A stretch of DNA of 64,000 nucleotides from Deltaproteobacteria bacterium (GTDB lineage Bacteria > Desulfobacterota > Desulfobacteria > Desulfobacterales > UBA5852), in contig JAHLLS010000003.1 in NCBI GenBank assembly GCA_020444045.1, positions 228,707 to 292,706 on the forward strand. The letters are read 5' to 3'. The notes below the pieces were generated by a model. The model was given only the letters and a program-made list of their open reading frames with translations, was not told where the DNA came from and did no database searches. Within the stretch, counting starts at the first letter, position 1. Each line of letters begins with the position of its first letter. Both the position numbers and the translations under genes were made by a program. Positions 7,674 through 16,593 of this stretch are shown piece by piece.

Positions 7674-10031
7674 ATGACACCTTCACCTGCACCATTGAAA
7701 CCGCATGAGCCCCTGCGACCCTGGAAAATCACGGGCATCCTGGCGACCCTGGTCATTGTGCTGGCACTGCCGCTCTACGTCGTCATGGAGCGTCGGGGGC
7801 CGTCTGATGAAAATTTGGCGGACAACGATGCGGCCACATTTGTGGGCAGTGCGTCCTGCCGGGACTGCCACAAGCTGCAATATGACCGCTGGAAAGACTC
7901 GCATCACGATCAGGCCATGGACGTGGCGACCGAGGCGACCGTGCTGGGGAATTTCAACGATGTTGAATTCACGCAGGGAGACATTGTTTCGCGCTTCTAC
8001 CGGCAGTCCGGGCGATTTTTTGTTTACACCCAGGGGCCGGATGGCGTCATGGGGGATTTCGAAATCACCCACACGTTCGGCGTGACTCCCTTGCAGCAGT
8101 ATCTAATCCCTTTTCCCGGCGGTCGCCTGCAGTGCCTGCCGCTGGCCTGGGACGTCCGGGAAAAGCGCTGGTATAGCCTTTACCCCGACAGCCCGCCGAC
8201 ACCGGACGATTGGATCTACTGGACCAATGCCGGGCAGAACTGGAACGGGATGTGTGCCGAGTGCCACAGCACCAATCTCAAGAAGAACTACGACCCGGAA
8301 ACGGAAACCTACGACACGACCTGGTCGGATATCGATGTGGGTTGTGAAGCCTGTCATGGCCCCGGATCGCAGCATGTGGCCTGGGCCCAGTTGCCGGACA
8401 TGGCACGGCCGGATGCCCTGAATTACGCGTTGGCGGTCCAAACGGCCGGCATGAGCGCCCGACAGCAGATTGAACTTTGTGCCCCGTGCCATTCAAGGCG
8501 ATCGTCGCTGGGCGACAATACCCACGATTTCGATCATTTTATGGATTACGCTATCCCGCAGTTGCTCACTACAGGGATGTATTTTGCAGACGGGCAGATT
8601 CTGGAGGAAGTTTACGTCTACGGGTCTTTTATGCAGAGCAAGATGTATAATCGGGATATTCGCTGCAGCGACTGTCACGATGTGCACAGTACCCGACGGA
8701 TAGAGGAGGGCAATGCCCTCTGCCTGCAATGCCACCGGGCGGATATATACGATACGCCGACGCACCATTTTCACAAAAAACAGGGTGAGAAGGGTGACCC
8801 CATCAAGGGGCCGGACGGGGCCGTGCTGTTCGAGGTCGGAACGGGGGCGGCCTGCGAGCAGTGTCACATGCCCGGCCGCACCTACATGGGCATCGACTAC
8901 CGGCCGGACCACAGCTTCCGCGTGCCCCGGCCGGATCTCAGCCCGTCGACCGGGGCGCCAAACGCCTGTAATCGTTGTCACCAGGATAAAACGCTCCAGT
9001 GGGCCACGGAATACATGACCCTGTGGTACGGGAAAAAAAGCAAGCCCCATTTCGGTACGGTCTTTGAAGCCGCACGCGCGAATGACCCTGAGGCGCTTAC
9101 TGGGCTCATCCGGGTTGCCAAGGATCATTTGATGCCGGCCATAGTGCGGGCGACCGCGCTGTCTTTGCTGGCAAACTACCCCGGCCCGGCCAGCCTGCAG
9201 ACCTTCGAGCAAGGACTGAGCGATGAAGAGTCTCTGGTCCGGATGACGGCGGCGCGATTCATCCCGATGGCGGACAACGCGCCTTATCTACGGCTGCTGG
9301 TAGCCCTGTTATACGACAAGGTGAAAGCCGTCCGGATCGAGGCGGCACAAGCCCTGGCGGTCTTGCCCGAAGATCGTCTGCGCGGGGCGGAGCGGCAAAA
9401 ATTCGAACAGGTTTTGGAGGAATATCGACGGACCTTGCTCTATTCAGCGGATTTTGCCGCCTCTCAGCATAACCTGGGCAATCTCTATCGGAATTGGGGA
9501 CAGGTAAACGATGCGGAGAAGCACTATCGGAAAGCAATACAGATCGATGACCAGTTTTACCCCGCCAAAGTAAATCTGGCCATGCTCTACAACCAGACAG
9601 GAAAAAACCGCCAGGCGGAAATCCTGCTGCGGGAAGTGGTCGCCGCCCATCCGGAGCAATTCGAACTGCAATACTCCCTGGGGCTTTTGCTGGCCGAAGA
9701 AAAAAAATACCGTGAAGCAGCCGATGTATTGCAAGCCGCCGTTGCCGGATTACCGCAACGGGGTCGCATTCACTATAATTTGGCATTATTGCAAGCCCAT
9801 CTGGCGCAAGACACGGAGGCGGAGGCTTCTCTTTTAAGCGCGCTGGCCATTGAACCGGGGAACCGCGATTATCTATATGCGACGGTGGATTTTTACATGA
9901 AGCGGGGGCGCCTGGCGGATGCCCGGATCTATGCCGAACAGCTGGTAGAGCATTATCCGGCGTGGTCCACGGGGCGTGACCTCTTGTCCATTATCAATCA
10001 CAGCGCCCCGCCGGCTGAGAAAACCGATTGA
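7674..10031 (+). CDS. Octahaem c-type cytochrome with HEAT and TPR repeats
   Basis: The 785-residue protein has an N-terminal membrane anchor (ILATLVIVLALPLYVVM, ~20-37) and eight CxxCH haem motifs at residues ~62, 194, 224, 269, 331, 350, 394 and 432, in the pattern of the cytochrome c554/c' superfamily. Residues ~450-580 are helical, HEAT-like repeats (ALSLLANYPGPASLQ; VRIEAAQALAVL), and ~590-770 hold about five TPR units (HNLGNLYRNWGQVNDAEKHYRKAI and repeats). Encoded three bases after the Rieske gene, it most likely accepts electrons from the Rieske centre on the outer face of the membrane; the repeats suggest docking to a partner protein. An enzymatic role (nitrite or hydroxylamine reductase-like) cannot be excluded. 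Confidence 0.92.
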   Translation: MTPSPAPLKPHEPLRPWKITGILATLVIVLALPLYVVMERRGPSDENLADNDAATFVGSASCRDCHKLQYDRWKDSHHDQAMDVATEATVLGNFNDVEFTQGDIVSRFYRQSGRFFVYTQGPDGVMGDFEITHTFGVTPLQQYLIPFPGGRLQCLPLAWDVREKRWYSLYPDSPPTPDDWIYWTNAGQNWNGMCAECHSTNLKKNYDPETETYDTTWSDIDVGCEACHGPGSQHVAWAQLPDMARPDALNYALAVQTAGMSARQQIELCAPCHSRRSSLGDNTHDFDHFMDYAIPQLLTTGMYFADGQILEEVYVYGSFMQSKMYNRDIRCSDCHDVHSTRRIEEGNALCLQCHRADIYDTPTHHFHKKQGEKGDPIKGPDGAVLFEVGTGAACEQCHMPGRTYMGIDYRPDHSFRVPRPDLSPSTGAPNACNRCHQDKTLQWATEYMTLWYGKKSKPHFGTVFEAARANDPEALTGLIRVAKDHLMPAIVRATALSLLANYPGPASLQTFEQGLSDEESLVRMTAARFIPMADNAPYLRLLVALLYDKVKAVRIEAAQALAVLPEDRLRGAERQKFEQVLEEYRRTLLYSADFAASQHNLGNLYRNWGQVNDAEKHYRKAIQIDDQFYPAKVNLAMLYNQTGKNRQAEILLREVVAAHPEQFELQYSLGLLLAEEKKYREAADVLQAAVAGLPQRGRIHYNLALLQAHLAQDTEAEASLLSALAIEPGNRDYLYATVDFYMKRGRLADARIYAEQLVEHYPAWSTGRDLLSIINHSAPPAEKTD

Positions 10032-10161
10032 CTGCCGACAGTGCGGCCTGCGCATCGGATGCTCAACAACCAAAACCATCATCGATGATCGACAAAAATG
10101 CATGAAACCATTGATAATGGCCGCGACGACAATGCGTGCGGCGGGAGGTCGTTGTTATTCA

Positions 10162-11244
10162 ATGAAAAAGCATTTGCTATTGATCGGCCTGGTGGCCGGC
10201 CTGGCAGTATCGTTCGGATGCAGCCCTGCAAAAGAAGAAAAAGTGGCCCTGGCCAAACCCCGTCCGGTGAACACCGTGGTGATCGAACGCCGTGATTTGC
10301 CGCTTGTGGTCAATGCGGTGGGGCGGCTGATCGCCAATCGTGAAGTCGTCCTGTCGGCACAGGTATCCGGGATTGTAGAATCTTACAGTGTGGATACGGG
10401 GGATGCCGCCACGGCCGAGCAAGCCGTCGTGATCCTCGATTCAAAAGACTATCAGCTGGCGCTGAACGAGGCCCGGGCCAATCTTCTTTCTGCCCGGGCC
10501 CGTTACGTGGCCGCCCAAAATGCCTTTCAGCGCGCGGGGCAGCTGCTGCCCGATAACGTGATTACACCGGAATATTACGAAAGGATCGAAGCCGATTTCA
10601 AAGCGGCCCAGGCCGGGGTATCCCAAGCCGAAGCCGTGGTCGACATCCAGCGGCGGCAGTTTGAGAAAACCGTGATCAAAGCGCCGTTTGACGGCCTCGT
10701 GATCCGCAGGCTGGTGGAGACCGGGCAGAACATCAATATTGGAGATCCGGTGCTGGCCATCGCGGACATGCTGAGCATGCGGGTGAAAATCCATGTCAAT
10801 GAGCAGGATTACGTCCATCTGGATCACGATGATAGCGTGACCGTTTTGATTGAAGCCTTCCCCGAGCGGTTGTTTCCCGGTGAGGTGGACCGGATCGGTG
10901 TCAAGGCCGACCCCCAGACCAACACCTTTGAAGTCGAGGTGCTGGTAACCAACCCGGACCTGCTCCTCAAGGCAGGGCTGACCGCTACCGTGAATATCGT
11001 CGTGGATACGGTGCCGGATGCCATCATGATTCCCCAGGGGTGTGTTCTGTTTCGCGAGAACCGAAAAGAAGTTTTTGTCGTGACCGAAGACGGCAGAGCT
11101 TCCGTTCGGGAAGTGAAACTGGGTCGGGTGGAGGGATCTTCCGTCATGATACTGGAAGGGGTTGCCGCAGGAGACAGGCTGGTCACCACCGGGAGCCAGT
11201 ATCTCAAGGACGGGGACAGCGTCGCCGTGACCGAGACCTCTTAG
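10162..11244 (+). CDS. RND efflux periplasmic adaptor (membrane fusion protein)
   Basis: The 360-residue product starts MKKHLLLIGLVAGLAV and has a Cys (VSFGCSPA) that fits a lipoprotein signal, though Phe at -2 is not ideal. I prefer this ATG because a GGGAGG lies ~14 bases upstream and the signal peptide follows directly. Family hallmarks are VLSAQVSGIVESYSVDTGD (lipoyl-like half), a helical hairpin (~95-160: LSARARYVAAQNAFQRA...), the second lipoyl half FEKTVIKAPFDGLVIRRLVETGQ, and the beta-barrel region. It would bridge the RND permease at 11325 to an outer-membrane channel; no TolC-like gene is present in the window. Confidence 0.93.
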   Translation: MKKHLLLIGLVAGLAVSFGCSPAKEEKVALAKPRPVNTVVIERRDLPLVVNAVGRLIANREVVLSAQVSGIVESYSVDTGDAATAEQAVVILDSKDYQLALNEARANLLSARARYVAAQNAFQRAGQLLPDNVITPEYYERIEADFKAAQAGVSQAEAVVDIQRRQFEKTVIKAPFDGLVIRRLVETGQNINIGDPVLAIADMLSMRVKIHVNEQDYVHLDHDDSVTVLIEAFPERLFPGEVDRIGVKADPQTNTFEVEVLVTNPDLLLKAGLTATVNIVVDTVPDAIMIPQGCVLFRENRKEVFVVTEDGRASVREVKLGRVEGSSVMILEGVAAGDRLVTTGSQYLKDGDSVAVTETS

Positions 11245-11324
11245 GCCATGCCCATTGTGCTGTCCGGAACAACCGGAGACGAATGGGCCCCTCAATTGCA
11301 AACAATGCTACCTGAGAGTGACAT

Positions 11325-14300
11325 TTGAGATTTTTTCGCTACATCATTGACCGGTGGCTGATTTTTGGCCTTCTCGTGATCGTCCTGCCCATCGTGGCGG
11401 GAACCTTTGCCTATCAATCCCTGCCCAAAGAGGGCGAACCGGAAATCTCGGCACCGGTGGCCATCGTCATCACCCTCTACCCCGGCGCGTCGCCCAGTGA
11501 GATCGAGAGTCTGGTGACCAACCCCATCGAAGAAGCTCTGAGCGATCTCAAAGATGTGGATGAAATGCGCTCGAATTCGGCCGAAGGGGTATCCGTCGTT
11601 GTCATCGATTTTCAGGCGGAAGCCGATCTGGAGCGCTCGCTGCAGAAGGTCCGGGAAAAAGTGACCGATGCCCGCAAGGACCTTCCCGAAGACGCCGAGG
11701 ACCCGGAGGTCAATGAAGTCAGTTTTTCCGATATCCCTATCATGATCGCCTCGGTGGTCGGTGACATCGATCCGGTCAAACTGCGAAAACTTACCGAAGA
11801 TGTGGCCGATGAGATCGAGCTGATGCCGGAGGTTCTGGCCGCAGACGTCGCCGGTGGTTTGATCCGCGAAATTCAGATCTACATAGACCCGGAGCGTCTC
11901 ACCCAATACGGCCTGACCATCCTGGATGTTTATCAGGCGGTCAAGCGCTCGGATATCAATATCCCCGGTGGACAGGTCAATGTGGAAGGACGCCGCCTTC
12001 TTTTGCGCACGCTCACCGAGATCAAAAACGTGGAAGACTACAACCAGGTGCCCCTGGTCCACCAGGGAGATCGGGTGGTCTTTCTAAAAGACGTGGCCCG
12101 TGTGGTTGACGGCCATTCCGAAGATATCACCTATTCCCGGGTCAACGGCGTGGCCTCGGTCTCCATTGCCATCAAGAAACGCGCCGGCGCCAATATTTTG
12201 GAAACGTCCCGCAAGGTTCGGGAAAAACTTGCCGATTTGGAGAAGACATTTCCGGCCGGCGTTCATGCCACGGTGACTGCGGAAAAGGCCAAGTATATCA
12301 AGCAGGGCTTTGATCAGATGAACAACTCAGCCGTGTTCGGTCTGATCATCGTCGTTATCGTGCTCTATTTTGCCATGGGCCTGCGAAATTCCATCATTAC
12401 CGCCTTGTCGATACCGCTGTCGCTCATGCTGACCTTCGTGTTTTTAAAAATCTTCGACATGTCCAATAACGACATGGTGCGCTTCGCCCTCGTATTGTGC
12501 ATCGGCATGATCGTGGACAATGCGATCATCGTAGTGGAAAACGTCTATCATCACTTCCAGTTGGGCAAAGACCGCATCACCGCCGTGATCGAAGGCACTT
12601 CTGAAATTGCCATGCCGGTGATTTCGGCCACCCTGACGACCATGGCGGCTTTTTTACCCATGTTGCTCATGACGGGCGTTACCGGCGAATACATGGGGTT
12701 TCTCCCCAAGACCGTATCCATCGCGCTGTGTGCTTCGCTGGTGGTGGCCCTGGTGGCCAACCCCCTGATCCTGAGCATGATCATGAAGCGCTCGCGCAAG
12801 GATGGTCGCATCGTAAGCCCGGAAGAGGACCTCCGGGAGCTGAAGCGGCTCTATGTGCGCGGGGTCACTTGGGCGCTGAACCACCGGTTTGTGCTGATTG
12901 TCCTGATATTCCTTTGCATGGGCGGTGCGCTGAGTCTGGTGGCCGGCGGGCTGGTCAAGGTGGAAATGTTTCCCGATGCGGATTTCGACTACATCTATAT
13001 CACCGTGGAAACGCCGCGGGGAACCGAGGTGGCGCTGACCGATGCGGTTGCAAGGCGCGTGGAGGAGATCGTTGAAGACCATGTGCCGGAGGTGGTCCAG
13101 GTGGTTTCCACGGTGGGCCAGAAGGGGCAGAGCGCGTACGAATTTTCTTTTGGCGCGGGTACCATCAGTAATTTTGCTGAAATCACCGTGGAGCTCAAGG
13201 ATGGCAAGGAGTTCGCCCGCTCGTCCCATCGGGAAATCCAGGAGCGTCTCCGTCCCTATCTCCATGAAATTCCGGGAGCCGACATCCGCTTTCGCGCCAT
13301 CCAGTGGGGACCCCCGACCGCGGCGCCGATTCTCCTCAAAATCGTCGGTCCCGAAATCGATGTGCTGCGCCAAATAACGGTTCGGGTCAGAGAAACCATG
13401 GAAGCCATCGACGGGATCGTGGATATCAAGGATGATTTCAGCGATGCCGCCCCGGAGTTGCAGGTGGAGATTGACCGCAAACGGGCGGCGGCCATGGGTA
13501 TCCCCCTCGAATGGGTGGCCACCACCCTGCGGGGAGCGACCGCCGGACTGGATATCCGCGAATTTCGGGACGAGCTGGATGTTTCCAAAAAATACGATCT
13601 CAAATTACGGTTTACCCCGGAATCGCGGACCAGCCCCAGAATGCTGGAAAAAATCAAGGTGCGTTCCGACACCGGCCAACTGGTGCCCCTGACCACCATC
13701 GCCACCTATCAGCAGAACGAGGGGCTGAACAGCATCCGGCATTCCGACCGGCGCCGGATCGTCAGGGTTTCGGCCAATAACCGGGGACGTTCCGCCGTCG
13801 ACATCACCCAGGAACTGATGGAGGCGCTGAAGGATCTGGAACTGCCCCCGGGCTATACGTTCGATTACTCCGGTGAGTACGAGGAAACGGCCGAATCATT
13901 TGAATCATTGCGATTGGCTTATATTGTGGCGGCCCTTCTTATTTTTACCCTGCTGGTCTCCCAATTCAATTCCATCGCCCAGCCGTTTGCCATCCTCACG
14001 GCACTGCCCCTTTCCATCGTCGGCGCCATGGCCGGTCTGTACATCACCGGCAACAATTTTTCGATCATGAGTTTCATCGGCCTGGTGGGGTTGAGCGGCA
14101 TCGTGGTGAACGACTCGATCGTATTGGTGGATTGCATCAACCGCATGCGGATGAGCGGCCTCAATATGTTCGATGCCATCGTGGCCGGCGGCCAGCAGCG
14201 CCTGCGGCCGATCATTTCCACCACGGTCTCCACAGTGGGGGGTATTCTGACACTGACGATTACCGATGAACTGTGGGAGGGGCTTGGGGTGGTCATTATC

Positions 14301-15008
14301 TTCGGCATTTGCTTCGCCACGGTGTTGACCCTGGTGGTCGTTCCGGTCATGTACTCTCTTTTCGAAGGGGTGCGCTACTACATCATTTCGGCTTTCCGCG
14401 GACCGCGCTGGAAAGAGACTCCCGCCGGACAGACGTTTTTTTACTCCCGGCGCCGACATGCACGCATCGGCGTTTTTCTGATTGCGATGGTGCAGTCGCT
14501 TGTTCTTTTCTACGGGATCCAAACCGTGGCGCCCGGATTTATCGAGCGTGTGGCCGGCGCAACCCTGCAAGCGCCATCCCTGCTTAAACTCGTTATCGAA
14601 GCCGGCGTGTTCTTCATCGCCCTTGGCCTTGAGGTCGCTGGTGTTTTATTCCTGCTGTTAACGCCGACGTGGATCGGCTGTATTTTTTTCATGGCCAAAC
14701 GCAGCCGTGAAGGTTATTTCGTCGATATCACGCCGGCGGGTGTTTCCGTTGAAACGCCGGTGGACCGCTTTTTTATCGAAAAAGAAGCGATTACCCGCAT
14801 CAAAACAGCTCCTCTTTTTCCCGCAATACCTTCGATCTGCATCTACGCCGGACGCCGACGGATCGTGTTGCGCAAACTGATCCCATCCGACCGGATTCCT
14901 GAACAGAAGCGGCTTTGGGACTGGATTCGTGGCAATGCACCGGGACGGACGGAGATTCGAAAGGGGATGGTGGCGTTGAAACAGTCATTGGAAAATATGA
15001 AAAAATAA
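11325..15008 (+). CDS. RND-family efflux permease (AcrB/MdtB type) with C-terminal extension
   Basis: The 1227-residue permease starts at TTG (TTGAGATTTTTTCGC). It shows the family plan: TM1, two large periplasmic loops, GLIIVVIVLYFAMGLRNSIITALSIPLSLMLTF, RFALVLCIGMIVDNAIIVVEN (proton-relay Asp in TM4), and the duplicated second half with FIGLVGLSGIVVNDSIVLVDCINR. Typical members end near residue 1030-1050; here another ~190 residues follow, with two or three more hydrophobic segments (IGVFLIAMVQSLVLFYGI; LVIEAGVFFIALGLEV; VLFLLLTPTWIGCIFF) and a soluble tail. The gene forms an operon with the adaptor (80 bp gap). Substrate unknown. An IS256-type element is inserted 46 bp after its stop. Confidence 0.93.
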   Translation: MRFFRYIIDRWLIFGLLVIVLPIVAGTFAYQSLPKEGEPEISAPVAIVITLYPGASPSEIESLVTNPIEEALSDLKDVDEMRSNSAEGVSVVVIDFQAEADLERSLQKVREKVTDARKDLPEDAEDPEVNEVSFSDIPIMIASVVGDIDPVKLRKLTEDVADEIELMPEVLAADVAGGLIREIQIYIDPERLTQYGLTILDVYQAVKRSDINIPGGQVNVEGRRLLLRTLTEIKNVEDYNQVPLVHQGDRVVFLKDVARVVDGHSEDITYSRVNGVASVSIAIKKRAGANILETSRKVREKLADLEKTFPAGVHATVTAEKAKYIKQGFDQMNNSAVFGLIIVVIVLYFAMGLRNSIITALSIPLSLMLTFVFLKIFDMSNNDMVRFALVLCIGMIVDNAIIVVENVYHHFQLGKDRITAVIEGTSEIAMPVISATLTTMAAFLPMLLMTGVTGEYMGFLPKTVSIALCASLVVALVANPLILSMIMKRSRKDGRIVSPEEDLRELKRLYVRGVTWALNHRFVLIVLIFLCMGGALSLVAGGLVKVEMFPDADFDYIYITVETPRGTEVALTDAVARRVEEIVEDHVPEVVQVVSTVGQKGQSAYEFSFGAGTISNFAEITVELKDGKEFARSSHREIQERLRPYLHEIPGADIRFRAIQWGPPTAAPILLKIVGPEIDVLRQITVRVRETMEAIDGIVDIKDDFSDAAPELQVEIDRKRAAAMGIPLEWVATTLRGATAGLDIREFRDELDVSKKYDLKLRFTPESRTSPRMLEKIKVRSDTGQLVPLTTIATYQQNEGLNSIRHSDRRRIVRVSANNRGRSAVDITQELMEALKDLELPPGYTFDYSGEYEETAESFESLRLAYIVAALLIFTLLVSQFNSIAQPFAILTALPLSIVGAMAGLYITGNNFSIMSFIGLVGLSGIVVNDSIVLVDCINRMRMSGLNMFDAIVAGGQQRLRPIISTTVSTVGGILTLTITDELWEGLGVVIIFGICFATVLTLVVVPVMYSLFEGVRYYIISAFRGPRWKETPAGQTFFYSRRRHARIGVFLIAMVQSLVLFYGIQTVAPGFIERVAGATLQAPSLLKLVIEAGVFFIALGLEVAGVLFLLLTPTWIGCIFFMAKRSREGYFVDITPAGVSVETPVDRFFIEKEAITRIKTAPLFPAIPSICIYAGRRRIVLRKLIPSDRIPEQKRLWDWIRGNAPGRTEIRKGMVALKQSLENMKK

Positions 15009-15054
15009 ACAGGAAGACCCAAGTCGTCGGAGGGCGCCGAGCACCAAACTTTAG

Positions 15055-16368
15055 GAGGGTGTACAAATAACTGTGTAACTGGTTATCAATAACCTTACTC
15101 AAAGGAGAAGGCGATGGCCAGTAAGAAATCCAAACAAGATGCCCTCATTGACGACCTGCTGCAAGACTGTGACGACCCCCAAGATATCCTTGGCAAAAAC
15201 GGGCTGCTCAAGCAACTGACCAAGCGTTTGGTCGAGAGGACGCTGGAGGCCGAGTTAACCGATCATTTGGGCTATGAACCCAACGCCCCGCAGGGTCGTG
15301 GCTCCGGCAACAACCGCAACGGCAAAAACCAGAAAACCATACAGAGTGATTCCGGGCCGCTTCAAATCGAAGTTCCCAGGGACCGCAATGGGTCTTTCGA
15401 TCCGCAGTTGGTCAAAAAACGTCAGCGGCGACTCAAAGGCTTCGACGAGAAGGTCATCGCCCTATATGCCCGTGGGCTCAGCACCCGTGATATTCAAGGG
15501 CAGCTTCAAGAGCTCTATGGGGTGGAGGTTTCGCCCACCCTGATTTCCAACGTTACCGCGACAGTGATGGATGAGGTTCGCGCCTGGCAATCACGCCCGC
15601 TCTCGGCGGTGTATCCCATACTGTACTTTGACGCCCTTTTCGTCAAATCACGCCAGGAAGGACCGGTCAGAAACAAGGCCGTCTATCTGGCGTTGGGTAT
15701 CAACCTTGAGGGTGAGAAAGAACTGCTGGGTCTGTGGATGGCCGATACGGAAGGCTCCCGATTCTGGCTAACGGTGTTTAACGAGCTCAAAAATCGGGGT
15801 CTTCAGGACTGTTTTATCGCCTGTGTCGATGGGCTAAAGGGCTTGCCTGAAGCCATCGAGACGGTTTTCCCTCAGACGCAGGTTCAGCTTTGTATTGTTC
15901 ACAAACTGCGCAACTCGTTCAAATACGTTCCCTGGAAGGAGCGCAAGGCCGTCGCCACGGATCTTCGAGCCGTATATGCAGCAGTGACACTGAAGGAGGC
16001 CGAACAGGCCCTGGAGCGCTTTTCTGAACGCTGGGATGCAAAATACCCGGCGATCAGCCCGAGTTGGCGCAAGGACTGGGAGCGCTTGACGGTCTTCTTC
16101 GATTATTCTGCTGAAATCAGGAAAGTGATTTACACGACCAACGCCATCGAATCGCTAAACTATTCGCTGCGCCGAATGCTAAAAACCCGTGGCGCTTTTC
16201 CCAACGACGATGCGATCTTCAAAGTATTGTATCTGGCGATCAACCGGGTGGCTAAGAAATGGACGATGCCGATCCGGGACTGGAAAGCGGCACTTAATCA
16301 GTTTGTCATCCTCTTTGGCGAACGGGTGACAATATGAATGGCGGTTACACAGTTAATTTGACACCCTC
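15055..16368 (+). mobile_element. Complete IS256-family insertion sequence
   Basis: The element is 1314 bp with imperfect terminal inverted repeats: the left end reads GAGGGTGTACAAATAACTG and the right end, reverse complemented, GAGGGTGTCAAATTAACTG. It is flanked by an exact 8-bp direct repeat AACTTTAG at 15047-15054 and 16369-16376, the target duplication expected of IS256 elements. It carries one transposase gene and sits in the intergenic space between the RND permease and the hybrid kinase gene. Confidence 0.95.
15114..16337 (+). CDS. IS256-family (mutator type) transposase
   Basis: The 407-residue protein has the family core: LKQLTKRLVERTLEAELTDHLGYE at the N-terminus, GLSTRDIQGQLQELYG, and the DDE catalytic residues within YFDALFVKSR, IACVDGLKGLPEAI and TTNAIESLNYSLRR. 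The start ATG is preceded by AAAGGAG at a good distance. The frame is intact and the inverted repeats and target duplication are well preserved, so the element is likely to be a recent, potentially active insertion. Confidence 0.96.
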   Translation: MASKKSKQDALIDDLLQDCDDPQDILGKNGLLKQLTKRLVERTLEAELTDHLGYEPNAPQGRGSGNNRNGKNQKTIQSDSGPLQIEVPRDRNGSFDPQLVKKRQRRLKGFDEKVIALYARGLSTRDIQGQLQELYGVEVSPTLISNVTATVMDEVRAWQSRPLSAVYPILYFDALFVKSRQEGPVRNKAVYLALGINLEGEKELLGLWMADTEGSRFWLTVFNELKNRGLQDCFIACVDGLKGLPEAIETVFPQTQVQLCIVHKLRNSFKYVPWKERKAVATDLRAVYAAVTLKEAEQALERFSERWDAKYPAISPSWRKDWERLTVFFDYSAEIRKVIYTTNAIESLNYSLRRMLKTRGAFPNDDAIFKVLYLAINRVAKKWTMPIRDWKAALNQFVILFGERVTI

Positions 16369-16593
16369 AACTTTAGGGCAGAAATTTAAATCTGGTCGTC
16401 CACATCTGCAACGGACACATTTTCTTGAGAGATTAGATGGTCTTCATTGCTGAAGCTTTTGCTTTTACCCCTCATAGGAAAACATGGCTTCCCCGTTGGG
16501 GGCTTTGAATCGGAACCGGAACTCACCCGCCTTGTTTTTTTAGACCTCGAACTTGCAAGCTATTGTGTTGCCTCCTTTCTTGGATTCTGGATA

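Noticed and set aside
10441..14570. Several minus-strand frames of 200-290 codons opposite the RND adaptor and permease
   Set aside because: Shadows created by GC-rich codons of the RND genes; no signal peptide, domain or ribosome binding site.
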